From NCBI RefSeq assembly GCF_014202475.1, contig NZ_JACHGV010000017.1, forward strand, positions 81,771 through 145,770: 64,000 nt of DNA, given 5' to 3'. This document shows positions 50,939 to 58,925 of the stretch, one piece after another. The notes beneath the pieces were generated by a model that saw only the letters and a list, made by a program, of their open reading frames with translations, was not told the origin of the DNA and did no database searches. The first letter of the stretch is position 1. Each line of letters begins with the position of its first letter. This stretch comes from Streptomyces paradoxus. Its GTDB lineage: Bacteria > Actinomycetota > Actinomycetes > Streptomycetales > Streptomycetaceae. A program made the translations under genes and the position numbers.

Positions 50939-53900
50939 TCATGCGGGCAGCCAGCGGCGGACGCAGGCCATGAGGTCGCGCGTGTCGACGGGCTTGGTGA
51001 CGTAGTCGCTGGCACCCGAGGCGAGGCTCTTGTCCCGGTCGCCCGGCATCGCCTTCGCCGTGACGGCGATGATGGGCAGCTCGGCGTACTGCGGCATCCG
51101 CCGGATCTCGGCCGTCGCGGTGTAGCCGTCCATCTCCGGCATCATCACGTCCATCAGCACGAGGGCGACGTCCGGGTTGTTCACCAGCGTCTCGATGCCC
51201 CTGCGCCCGTTCTCGGCGTGCAGGACGCGGAAGCCCTGCAACTCCAGGATGCCGCTCAGCGCGAAGAGGTTCCGCGCGTCGTCGTCGACGACGAGGACGG
51301 TGCGGCCGGCCGACGCGTCGTCGACGGAGGGGGGCGTCAGATGCTGCGGCCCCTCGTTACGGACGAGGGAGAGCACGTCACCGGGCTCCTCGGCGGACAG
51401 GTGCAGGGCGATGCGCTCGCGCAGCTCGTCGAGGCTGGACAGCAACTCCAGTGCGCCGCCCTCCGAGCGGGAGCGCAGCGTCTCGTCCAGGGGCACGTCC
51501 GTGGGGTGGCTGCTGTGCACCAGCACCGGGACGCTCGTCAGCGCCGAGTCGCCTTCCAGGGCCTGGAGGAAGCGGGACGCCTCGCCGTCAGGCATGCCCA
51601 GCTCCAGGACGACGCAGTGGCACGGCTCGGAGGCGAGGGCACCGGCCGCCTCCTGCGCGCCGACGGCGGTGATGATGTCGACCGCGGGCCGCTGGGCGCC
51701 GTCGGCGCGGCCGTGCGTGAGATCGGCGACCACGCTCTCCGCGACGAGGGTCAGCAGACCGCGCGACCGCTCCTCCACGACCAGCAGGCGCCGGGGCCGT
51801 GGCCCGGGCCCGATCTGCGGCACCGGCACCGAACCGGCCAGTCCCTGCGGCACGGGTTCGGCCGAGGCCCGTTCCGGGGTTCTGCCGTGGCCGAGCAGTT
51901 CCTCGAAGTCGGGACGCGCCACGGGCAGGAAGAGTGTGAACGTACTGCCCTGGCCGGGCGTGCTGTGCACGGACACGGCACCGCCGAGCAGTTGGGCGAT
52001 CTCCCGTGTGATGGACAGACCCAGGCCGGTGCCGCCGTACTTGCGGCTCGTCGTGCCGTCCGCCTGCTGGAAGGCGCCGAAGATCGTCTCCAGGTGCTGC
52101 TCGGGGATGCCGATGCCGGTGTCCTTGACGCGGAAGGCCACCACGGCGGCGCCCCGGACCACGCCCGGGGGCACCTCGTCGTCCGACGCGGGCTCGATGC
52201 TCAGCTCCACGCCGCCCTGCTCGGTGAACTTCACGGCGTTCGACAGGAGGTTGCGCAGCACCTGGCGCAGCCGGGAGTCGTCCGTGAGCACGTCCGCGGG
52301 CGCGCCGGGAGCGGTCGTCACCGTGAACTCCAGGCTCTTCTGCGTCGTCATCGGCCGGAAGGTGGCCTCGACGTACTCGATGAGCTGCCGCAGTGTCACC
52401 CGCTCGGGCGTCACGTCCATCTTGCCGGCCTCGACCTTCGACAGGTCGAGGATGTCGTTGATCAGCTGCAGCAGATCCGAACCGGCGGAATGGATGATCT
52501 GGGCGTACTCGACCTGCTTGGGCGTGAGATTGCGCGACGGGTTCTGCGCCAGCAACTGGGCCAGGATGAGCAGGCTGTTGAGCGGGGTGCGCAGTTCGTG
52601 GCTCATGTTGGCCAGGAACTCCGACTTGTACTTCGAGGCCAGCGACAGCTGCTGGGCGCGGGTCTCCAGTTCCTGGCGCGCCTGCTCGATCTGCAGGTTC
52701 TTCGCCTCGATGTCCCGGTTCTGCGCCACCAGCAGCGAGGCCTTCTCCTCCAGTTCCGCGTTGGAGCGCTGCAGTTCCTCCTGCTGCACCTGCAACTCCG
52801 TGGAGCGTGCCTGGAGTTCGACCGTGAGGCGCTGCGACTCGACCAGCAGCTCGTCGGTGCGAGCGTTGGCCACGATCGTGTTGACGTTGACGCCGATGGT
52901 CTCCATCAGCTGCGCGAGGAAGTCCCGGTGGATCTGGGTGAAGCGGGTGACCGAGGCCAGCTCGATGACGCCGAGGACCTGGCCTTCCACGACGATGGGC
53001 AGCAGCACCAGGGCGCTCGGCACCACCTGGCCCAGGCCAGAGGAGATGGTCACGTAGCCGTCCGGCAGCTCTTCCACCATGATGGTGCGGCGGCTGCGCG
53101 CGGCCTGGCCGACCAGGGTGCGTCCGAAGGCGATGCGGGAGGGCCGGCTGCTCTCCTCCGGGTAGCCGTAGGAGCCGACGAGCCGCAGTTCGGGCCCGTC
53201 GTCGCCGTCCTCGGCGAGGTAGAAGGCCCCGTACTGGGCCGACACCAGCGGGACCAGCTCGTCCATGATCAGCTCGGCGACCACGGGCAGGTCGCGGTGG
53301 CCCTGCATCAGGCTCGAGATCCGGGCGAGGTTCGTCTTGAGCCAGTCCTGCTCCTGGTTGGCCCGGGTGGTCTCGCGCAGGGACTCCACCATCGAGTTGA
53401 TGTTGTCCTTGAGCTCGGCGACCTCGCCGGACGCCTCCACGTTGATCGACCGGGTCAGGTCGCCCTCGGCGACGGCGCTGGTGACCTCGGCGATGGCCCG
53501 CACCTGACGGGTCAGGTTGCCGGCCAGTTCGTTGACGTTCTCCGTCAGGCGCTTCCACGTGCCGGAGACGCCCTCGACCTCGGCCTGGCCGCCGAGCCGC
53601 CCCTCGGTGCCGACCTCGCGGGCGACACGCGTCACCTCGTCGGCGAACGCGGACAGCTGGTCGACCATCGTGTTGATCGTCGTCTTCAGTTCGAGGATCT
53701 CACCGCGGGCGTCCACGTCGATCTTCTTCGACAGGTCGCCCCTGGCCACCGCGGTCGTCACCAGCGCGATGTTGCGCACTTGGCCGGTGAGGTTGTTGGC
53801 CATGGAGTTGACGTTGTCGGTGAGGTCCTTCCAGGTGCCGGCGACGTTCGGCACGTGGGCCTGGCCGCCGAGGCGCCCCTCGGTGCCGACCTCACGGGCG

Positions 53901-55210
53901 ACGCGCGTGACCTCGTCCGCGAAGGCCGACAGCGTGTCGACCATGGTGTTGATGACCTCGGCCAGCGCCGCGACCTCGCCCGCGGCCTCCACCGTGATGC
54001 GCTGCGAGAGATCACCGCGCGCGACGGCGGTGGCGACCTGGGCGATGGAGCGGACCTGGCCGGTCAGGTTCGACGCCATCACATTGACGTTGTCGGTGAG
54101 GTCCTTCCAGGTCCCCGACACCCCGCGCACCTGGGCCTGGCCACCGAGGCGGCCTTCGGTGCCGACCTCACGGGCGACGCGCGTGACCTCGTCGGCGAAC
54201 GCGGACAGCTGGTCCACCATCGTGTTGATGGTGCTCTTCAGCTCCAGGATCTCCCCGCGCGCGTCCACGGTGATCTTCTGCGAGAGGTCGCCCTTCGCGA
54301 CCGCCGTGGCCACCAGGGCGATGTTGCGGACCTGGCCGGTCAGGTTGCCCGCCATGAAGTTCACCGAGTCGGTGAGGTCGCGCCAGGTGCCCTTGACGCC
54401 CTTGACGTCCGCCTGGCCGCCGAGGCGTCCCTCGGTACCGACCTCGCGGGCGACGCGCGTGACCTCGTCCGCGAACGCGGACAGCTGGTCGACCATCGTG
54501 TTGATGGTGCTCTTCAGCTCCAGGATCTCGCCCCGCGCGTCCACGGTGATCTTCTGCGAGAGGTCCCCCTCCGCGACGGCCGTGGTGACCTGGGCGATGG
54601 AGCGGACCTGGCTGGTGAGGTTGCCCGCCATGTGGTTCACGGAGTCGGTCAGATCGCGCCAGACCCCGGCCACGCCCGGCACCTGGGCCTGCCCGCCGAG
54701 CCGTCCCTCGCTGCCGACCTCGCGGGCGACGCGGGTGACCTCGTCGGCGAACGCGGACAGCTGGTCGACCATCGTGTTGACGGTCTCCTTCAGCTGGAGG
54801 ATCTCGCCGCGGGCGGGCACGTCGATCTTCTGCGAGAGGTCGCCCTTGGCCACCGCCGTGGCCACCTGGGCGATGTCGCGGACCTGGGTGGTCAGGTTGC
54901 CGGCCATGGCGTTGACCGAGTCGGTCAGGTCGGCCCAGGTGCCCGAGACACCCGGCACCTCCGCCTGCCCGCCGAGGGTGCCCTCGGTGCCGACCTCGCG
55001 GGCCACCCGGGTGACTTCGGAGGTGAACACGGACAGCTGGTCCACCATGCCGTTGAAGACCTTGGCGATGTCGCCCATGAGGCCGTCGGCGTCGTCCGGC
55101 AGCCGGGTGCCGAAGTCCCCGTCGCGTACGGCTGTCAGGCCGGCCAGCAGTCGTCGCAACTCCTGGTCGCCCGGCACCGCATCGACGACGCCAGTGCTGT
55201 CGCTGGTCAT
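50939..55210 (-). CDS. Cytoplasmic hybrid histidine kinase with seven HAMP units, GAF and two receiver domains
   Basis: A 1423-residue signalling protein without transmembrane helix. A degenerate HAMP unit (LTAVRDGDFGTRL) and six regular units of 92 residues (TAVAxGDLSQKI ... DEVTRVAREVGTEG pattern) fill the first 600 residues. A GAF domain (about 625-755), a coiled coil, HisKA with NMSHELRTPLN (His about 870), and the ATPase domain (SNAVKFTEQG, DTGIGIP, KYGGTGLGLSI) follow. Receiver 1 (about 1140-1270) lacks a clear Asp motif; receiver 2 is canonical (VLVVDDDARNLFAL, VLMDVMMPEMDGY). The plan resembles fungal group III (Nik1/Os-1) osmosensor kinases. A sigma-B-like promoter lies upstream. Confidence 0.92.
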   Translation of the reverse strand: MTSDSTGVVDAVPGDQELRRLLAGLTAVRDGDFGTRLPDDADGLMGDIAKVFNGMVDQLSVFTSEVTRVAREVGTEGTLGGQAEVPGVSGTWADLTDSVNAMAGNLTTQVRDIAQVATAVAKGDLSQKIDVPARGEILQLKETVNTMVDQLSAFADEVTRVAREVGSEGRLGGQAQVPGVAGVWRDLTDSVNHMAGNLTSQVRSIAQVTTAVAEGDLSQKITVDARGEILELKSTINTMVDQLSAFADEVTRVAREVGTEGRLGGQADVKGVKGTWRDLTDSVNFMAGNLTGQVRNIALVATAVAKGDLSQKITVDARGEILELKSTINTMVDQLSAFADEVTRVAREVGTEGRLGGQAQVRGVSGTWKDLTDNVNVMASNLTGQVRSIAQVATAVARGDLSQRITVEAAGEVAALAEVINTMVDTLSAFADEVTRVAREVGTEGRLGGQAHVPNVAGTWKDLTDNVNSMANNLTGQVRNIALVTTAVARGDLSKKIDVDARGEILELKTTINTMVDQLSAFADEVTRVAREVGTEGRLGGQAEVEGVSGTWKRLTENVNELAGNLTRQVRAIAEVTSAVAEGDLTRSINVEASGEVAELKDNINSMVESLRETTRANQEQDWLKTNLARISSLMQGHRDLPVVAELIMDELVPLVSAQYGAFYLAEDGDDGPELRLVGSYGYPEESSRPSRIAFGRTLVGQAARSRRTIMVEELPDGYVTISSGLGQVVPSALVLLPIVVEGQVLGVIELASVTRFTQIHRDFLAQLMETIGVNVNTIVANARTDELLVESQRLTVELQARSTELQVQQEELQRSNAELEEKASLLVAQNRDIEAKNLQIEQARQELETRAQQLSLASKYKSEFLANMSHELRTPLNSLLILAQLLAQNPSRNLTPKQVEYAQIIHSAGSDLLQLINDILDLSKVEAGKMDVTPERVTLRQLIEYVEATFRPMTTQKSLEFTVTTAPGAPADVLTDDSRLRQVLRNLLSNAVKFTEQGGVELSIEPASDDEVPPGVVRGAAVVAFRVKDTGIGIPEQHLETIFGAFQQADGTTSRKYGGTGLGLSITREIAQLLGGAVSVHSTPGQGSTFTLFLPVARPDFEELLGHGRTPERASAEPVPQGLAGSVPVPQIGPGPRPRRLLVVEERSRGLLTLVAESVVADLTHGRADGAQRPAVDIITAVGAQEAAGALASEPCHCVVLELGMPDGEASRFLQALEGDSALTSVPVLVHSSHPTDVPLDETLRSRSEGGALELLSSLDELRERIALHLSAEEPGDVLSLVRNEGPQHLTPPSVDDASAGRTVLVVDDDARNLFALSGILELQGFRVLHAENGRRGIETLVNNPDVALVLMDVMMPEMDGYTATAEIRRMPQYAELPIIAVTAKAMPGDRDKSLASGASDYVTKPVDTRDLMACVRRWLPA
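53515..55170 (-). repeat. Six tandem 276-bp repeats encoding HAMP units
   Basis: The same DNA phrases recur every 276 bp (for example the segment ending 'gacctcgt' at 53640 and 53916, then at 276-bp steps to about 55020). Each unit encodes 92 residues: TAVAxGDLSxKI, ARGEILxLKxTINTMVDQLS, AFADEVTRVAREVGTEG, LGGQAxVxGVxGTWxDLTD. The third and fourth regular units are the most alike. The strong similarity suggests recent amplification or gene conversion and makes copy number prone to change or misassembly. Confidence 0.9.
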
Positions 55211-55345
55211 GCGCACCCTCGTTCCGCTCCCCAAGAGCCCTCGAAACCGAGAACTCGGAACCCCCGGACCGATGGGCGGCCCGGTTGTCGTGCATGCATC
55301 TCCGCAGTCACGGATGTGTATGTGATGTGGAAATACGCCGCAGGT

Positions 55346-55369
55346 TAACCCACGTTTAAAGCCCTGAAC
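55346..55369 (-). promoter_or_regulatory. Candidate sigma-B-type promoter of the multi-HAMP kinase
   Basis: On the minus strand GTTC (55369-55366) and GGGTTA (55351-55346) are 14 bp apart, close to the Streptomyces SigB-type consensus GTTT-N14/16-GGGTAY. The start codon is about 130 bp downstream. The gene-free stretch 55211-55559 holds nothing else that I recognise. Confidence 0.4.
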
Positions 55370-55559
55370 AAAGCAGGAGCCGCCGCCCTCACCGAACAGC
55401 GGCGCCCTGTCACGAGCCCCTCGGGAGACGCCTGGATCAACGTCTACGGCAGTGCCGCACATGCCCGGGCGAGCCCCGTCCCCGCCGCTGCCTGACGGAT
55501 CTTCCGCAGGCTATGCCGCCGGTCCTCTTCTGTGAAGAAGACGTGAGCACGACGGCGGC

Positions 55560-55964
55560 TCAGGAGACGGCGGCGTCATCGACCGACGCCCGCATCTGCA
55601 GGAGGCTGTCGACTCCGGTGATCTCACAGAGCCGCTGGAGCTGCAGCGAAGGGGCGACCACGCGCAGGGTGCCCGTTCGGTGCGTGAGGATCAGCACATT
55701 CAGCAGCGTGGAGTCCGCGAAGGTGATGCCGGAGGCGTCCAGGATCACCTTCGGATACCTGCCGACCGCGCTGGACAGCGCGTCTGCCAACGGCGTGATC
55801 GAGTCCATGTCGTAGGCGCCACGGGCGACGACGACCCAGGCCCCGTGCCGTTCGTACTGCGACAGCCCAGCCCCTGGACGGGTATGCGCGGGGGCCTGCT
55901 GCGGGAGCGGCTTGGCGCCGGTGTCACGCGTGAGCGCGGGCATGCCGACCTGGTCCCAGGGCAC
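55560..55964 (-). CDS. STAS-domain anti-sigma-factor antagonist
   Basis: A 134-residue protein: about 35 flexible residues, then a STAS domain (AWVVVARGAYDMDSITPLAD, KVILDASGITFADSTLLNVL, LRVVAPSLQLQRLCEITGV). The phosphorylatable Ser/Thr position is in ITFADSTLL. Such proteins sequester anti-sigma kinases when unphosphorylated. The start is a GTG with AAGGAG seven bases upstream; an internal ATG at 55943 lacks this. Its neighbours are a PP2C phosphatase and a giant kinase, so a local partner-switch pathway is plausible. No RsbW-type anti-sigma kinase is in the window. Confidence 0.88.
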   Translation of the reverse strand: MPWDQVGMPALTRDTGAKPLPQQAPAHTRPGAGLSQYERHGAWVVVARGAYDMDSITPLADALSSAVGRYPKVILDASGITFADSTLLNVLILTHRTGTLRVVAPSLQLQRLCEITGVDSLLQMRASVDDAAVS

Positions 55965-56020
55965 CTTCGGGCTCCTTCTGTGCCTCTCCCGAACGGGAGC
56001 ACGTCATCTGTTGCATGAAA

Positions 56021-56048
56021 ACTATGTCACGTATCTACGTTCCGGCAA
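56021..56048 (-). promoter_or_regulatory. Putative STAS gene promoter with an inverted repeat
   Basis: Minus strand TTGCCG (56048-56043) and CATAGT (56026-56021) are 16 bp apart. Between them lies the inverted repeat ACGTA-tc-TACGT (56029-56040). The site is shared with the divergent winged-helix gene, which could bind it. This is tentative. Confidence 0.35.
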
Positions 56049-56062
56049 CGGGGTCCCCTAAA

Positions 56063-56410
56063 ATGCTGCGCATGGTCGGAGTGCCCCAGTCCCACACCGG
56101 ATGGACGTTCATCACCAGCCACGCGCGCGTTCTGGCAGCCATTGCCGACAACCCGAACGCCCGCATCCGCGACATCGCCGCCCGCTGCCGGCTCACGGAG
56201 CGCGCCGTCTCACGGATCATCTCCGATCTCGAACAGGACGGTTACCTGTCCCACACCCGGGACGGGCGCACGAACAACTACCGCATCGAGCCGGACAAGG
56301 TGCTGCGCCACCCGGCCGAAGCGGGCCTGTCCGTGGCGTCCCTGCTCTCCCTGCTCGTCCAGGACGAGACGGACCGCGTCAGGAAGCCGGTCGCTCAGCA
56401 GCTCCCCTGA
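56063..56410 (+). CDS. Winged-helix (MarR-like) regulator
   Basis: A 115-residue protein of a common Streptomyces type starting ...GVPQSHTGWTFITSHARVLA. The helix-turn-helix is RIRDIAARCRLTERAVSRII followed by the wing LEQDGYLSHTRDGRTNNYRI. There is no clear ribosome binding site; ATG 56063 and ATG 56072 are both possible, and longer starts at 56015 overlap the STAS promoter. It is divergent from the STAS gene and 44 bp upstream of a substrate-binding-like protein. Confidence 0.8.
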   Translation: MLRMVGVPQSHTGWTFITSHARVLAAIADNPNARIRDIAARCRLTERAVSRIISDLEQDGYLSHTRDGRTNNYRIEPDKVLRHPAEAGLSVASLLSLLVQDETDRVRKPVAQQLP

Positions 56411-56454
56411 ACAGGGCGGGAAACCGGTTGCCCATCGGCGTCGGGGTGGATGCA

Positions 56455-57609
56455 ATGGCCGGCATGGTCAACCAGGTGCGCCCGCAGCGGCGAGACGACA
56501 ACCAGCCGTACGACCGGGCCCTGCCCCTGGGCGATCCCGGCGAGTCCGTCCGGATCGGCGCCCTCGTCCCGCTGGCCCGGCCCGGCTGGGTCCAGGCGGG
56601 CCGACACCTGCTCGCCGGGCTGGAAGCGGCCGTTCGCGACGTCAACGACGGCGGCGGAATCTCCGGGACACCGCTTGAGCTCGTCGTCCGGGACACCGCG
56701 GCTGATCCGCGGAGGGCCGAGGCGGCCGTCGAGGAACTGGCCCGCCTGGGTGTGACCGCCCTGGCGGGCGAGTACCACAGTGTCGTCGCTCGCGCCGCCG
56801 CCACCCGGGCCGACGCGCTCGGTCTGCCGTTCCTCTGCTCGTCGTCGGTTCTCGACGCGCTCACCGACCAGCCGACGGACTGGATCGCCCGCCTCTCCCC
56901 GCCGCAGTCCCGCGGCTGGCAGGTGTACGCGGACTTCCTCCTCGGCGCGGGCCGCGACCGGATCGCCGTTGCCGCCGAGCCGAGTGTCTACTGGGCGTCC
57001 GGGGCCCGCATTCTGCGGGAGTACGTCACTCAACGCGGCGGCAGCGTCATCGAACTCGACGCCCGCGCACTCGCCCCCGCGGCCCTGTGCGACGAACTGG
57101 CCGGCCGGCGCGCGACAGCCCTCCTCCTCCTGACCGGCCTTCCGGATCCGGCGGTGCCGATCGTCAGGTCGGTCCGCCGCGACCGGCGCCTCGCCGAGCT
57201 CATGATCGGTGCACCGGCCGGGCAACCCGAGTTCGCCGAGTGGGGGACGCTGCTGGGCGGCGACGGTGCCGGGATGCCGTTTCTGCGCTACCTGCCCGAG
57301 CGGCTCACCCCCCTCGGTGCACGCGTCGAGGCGGCCCTGCGCGAGCGGTTGACCGAAGCGCCCTCCTTCGTCGCCTTCGAGGGCTACGACACGGTCACCC
57401 TCCTCGCCGAGGTGCTGCGTTCTCACGGCACGGACCGGTCTCGCATCGCGGCGGCCTGGCCGCGCGTGGCGGTCGACGGCACCCGCGGGCAGATCCGGTT
57501 CTCCCGCGTGCCGGGCATCGATGTGTGGCAGTGGGCTGGGGCCCCCATCCAGGTCGTCGACCGGGATCCGGCGCATCCCGACCGCTTGCGAGTGCTGCAC
57601 ACGGGCTGA
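56455..57609 (+). CDS. Branched-chain amino-acid-type substrate-binding protein without signal peptide
   Basis: About 384 residues forming a type 1 periplasmic-binding-protein fold (VRIGALVPLARPGWVQAGRH, GLEAAVRDVNDGGGISGTPL, LAGEYHSVVARAAATRADAL, FVAFEGYDTVTLLAEVLRSH), as in LivJ/amide-binding proteins. None of the possible starts (GTG 56446, ATG 56455, ATG 56464) gives a signal peptide or lipobox. It should therefore be cytoplasmic and act as a ligand sensor, not a transporter component. No ABC permease or ATPase genes are nearby. It follows the winged-helix gene in the same direction, so the two may form a ligand-responsive pair. Confidence 0.75.
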   Translation: MAGMVNQVRPQRRDDNQPYDRALPLGDPGESVRIGALVPLARPGWVQAGRHLLAGLEAAVRDVNDGGGISGTPLELVVRDTAADPRRAEAAVEELARLGVTALAGEYHSVVARAAATRADALGLPFLCSSSVLDALTDQPTDWIARLSPPQSRGWQVYADFLLGAGRDRIAVAAEPSVYWASGARILREYVTQRGGSVIELDARALAPAALCDELAGRRATALLLLTGLPDPAVPIVRSVRRDRRLAELMIGAPAGQPEFAEWGTLLGGDGAGMPFLRYLPERLTPLGARVEAALRERLTEAPSFVAFEGYDTVTLLAEVLRSHGTDRSRIAAAWPRVAVDGTRGQIRFSRVPGIDVWQWAGAPIQVVDRDPAHPDRLRVLHTG

Positions 57610-57836
57610 GCAACGGCCGGGGTTGAGGCCGACGAGCGCCCTGGAACGCCTTGGTGTCGAAGGCATCGAATGGGGGTCTCGCCGTTCCCACCGGGCCTGG
57701 GGTGGGCGAATCGTCATGGCAACCGTGCAGATCGGCATGCCGGGTGGTCGTCGCGGCATGGAGCAGGTGACAGGCAGGGAAGCGAGGCTCTGAGCAGCCG
57801 CACCGTGAAGGCGGCGGACTGCGAAGGAGCGATCTC

Positions 57837-58925
57837 ATGGGCCGGTACGATCTCGCCCTCATCGGATTCGGCGGCGTCAATCGCGCGCTTGCCGAACTCA
57901 TATCCCAGAGCGGTGAACGCCTGGCCAGGGAGCTGGGCTTCGCCCTGCGGGTGGTGGCGATCACCGATCTGCGGGCCGGTTCCCTGGTGGACCCCGACGG
58001 CATCGAGCTGGCGCCGCTGCTGGCCACCGAGCCCGGGGAGCTGAGCTTCGCGGGCCTGGCCGGCGGCAGCGCGGATCCGCGCAACGAGTCGGTGATCCGC
58101 GAGGTGCCGGCCGACATCGTCGTGGAGGCGACGTTCACCAACCCCACCGACGGCGAGCCCGCCCTCTCCCACGTGCGCTGGGCCCTGGAATCGGGCAAGC
58201 ACGTGTGCACCACCAACAAGGGACCGGTCGCACTCGCCGGCCGCGCGCTGAAGCAGCTGGCCGCCGAGCGTGATGTCAGCTTCGAGTTCGAGGGCTCGGT
58301 ACTCAGCGGCACCCCCATCCTGCGCACCGCCGAGCGCATGTTCGGCGGCCTGGAGATCACAGGCGTCCAGGGCATCATGAACGGCACCTCGAACTACATC
58401 CTCGGCCGCCTCGAAGAGGGCATCGAACTGCCGGCCGCCATCGCCGAAGCGCAGAACCTCGGGTACGCCGAGGCCGACCCCACCGCCGACATCGAGGGCC
58501 ACGACGTCCAGCTCAAGGTCATGATCCTGGCCAACGAGGTCCTCGGCGCCGACCTGCGCCGAGAGGACGTCTTCTGCGAGGGCATCTCGGCGATCACACC
58601 GAACGAAGTGCGGGACGCCGCCCGCAAGGGGCTGCGCTGGAAGCTGGTCGGCTCCGCCACCCGTCACGAGGACGGCAGCGTCGATGCCCGCGTCGCCCCG
58701 CTCGCCCTGCCGGCACACCACCCGCTGGCGGGGATCTCCGGCCCCCTCAACGCGGTCGCCTTCCACACCGACCTCCTCGGCACCGTCACGGTCTGCGGGC
58801 CGGGCGCCGGCCGCATCGAGACCGCTTACGCCCTGCTGTCGGACATCATCGCCATCCACCAGCGCCACTCCGACGACGACACCGCCCCCACGCGCCCCGT
58901 TCTCCAGGAGACTCACCGTGTCTGA
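57837..58925 (+). CDS. Homoserine dehydrogenase-family oxidoreductase
   Basis: A 362-residue NAD(P)-dependent enzyme: Rossmann motif LALIGFGGVNRALAEL, TTNKGPVAL with the conserved Lys, MNGTSNYIL and the catalytic-domain signature GYAEADPTADIEGHDVQLK. It lacks the C-terminal ACT domain of biosynthetic homoserine dehydrogenases. Paired with an aldehyde dehydrogenase whose GTG overlaps its end by eight bases, and away from thrB/thrC, it more likely serves a catabolic route through homoserine or a similar hydroxy amino acid. GAAGGAG precedes the ATG. Confidence 0.85.
   Translation: MGRYDLALIGFGGVNRALAELISQSGERLARELGFALRVVAITDLRAGSLVDPDGIELAPLLATEPGELSFAGLAGGSADPRNESVIREVPADIVVEATFTNPTDGEPALSHVRWALESGKHVCTTNKGPVALAGRALKQLAAERDVSFEFEGSVLSGTPILRTAERMFGGLEITGVQGIMNGTSNYILGRLEEGIELPAAIAEAQNLGYAEADPTADIEGHDVQLKVMILANEVLGADLRREDVFCEGISAITPNEVRDAARKGLRWKLVGSATRHEDGSVDARVAPLALPAHHPLAGISGPLNAVAFHTDLLGTVTVCGPGAGRIETAYALLSDIIAIHQRHSDDDTAPTRPVLQETHRV

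Noticed and set aside
53515..55170. CRISPR or satellite-like array
   Set aside because: The 276-bp periodicity is in frame and encodes HAMP units; there are no spacers.
57610..57836. Possible small gene or transposase fragment between the binding protein and the dehydrogenase
   Set aside because: No frame shows a recognisable motif, codon pattern or inverted repeat; treated as plain intergenic DNA.
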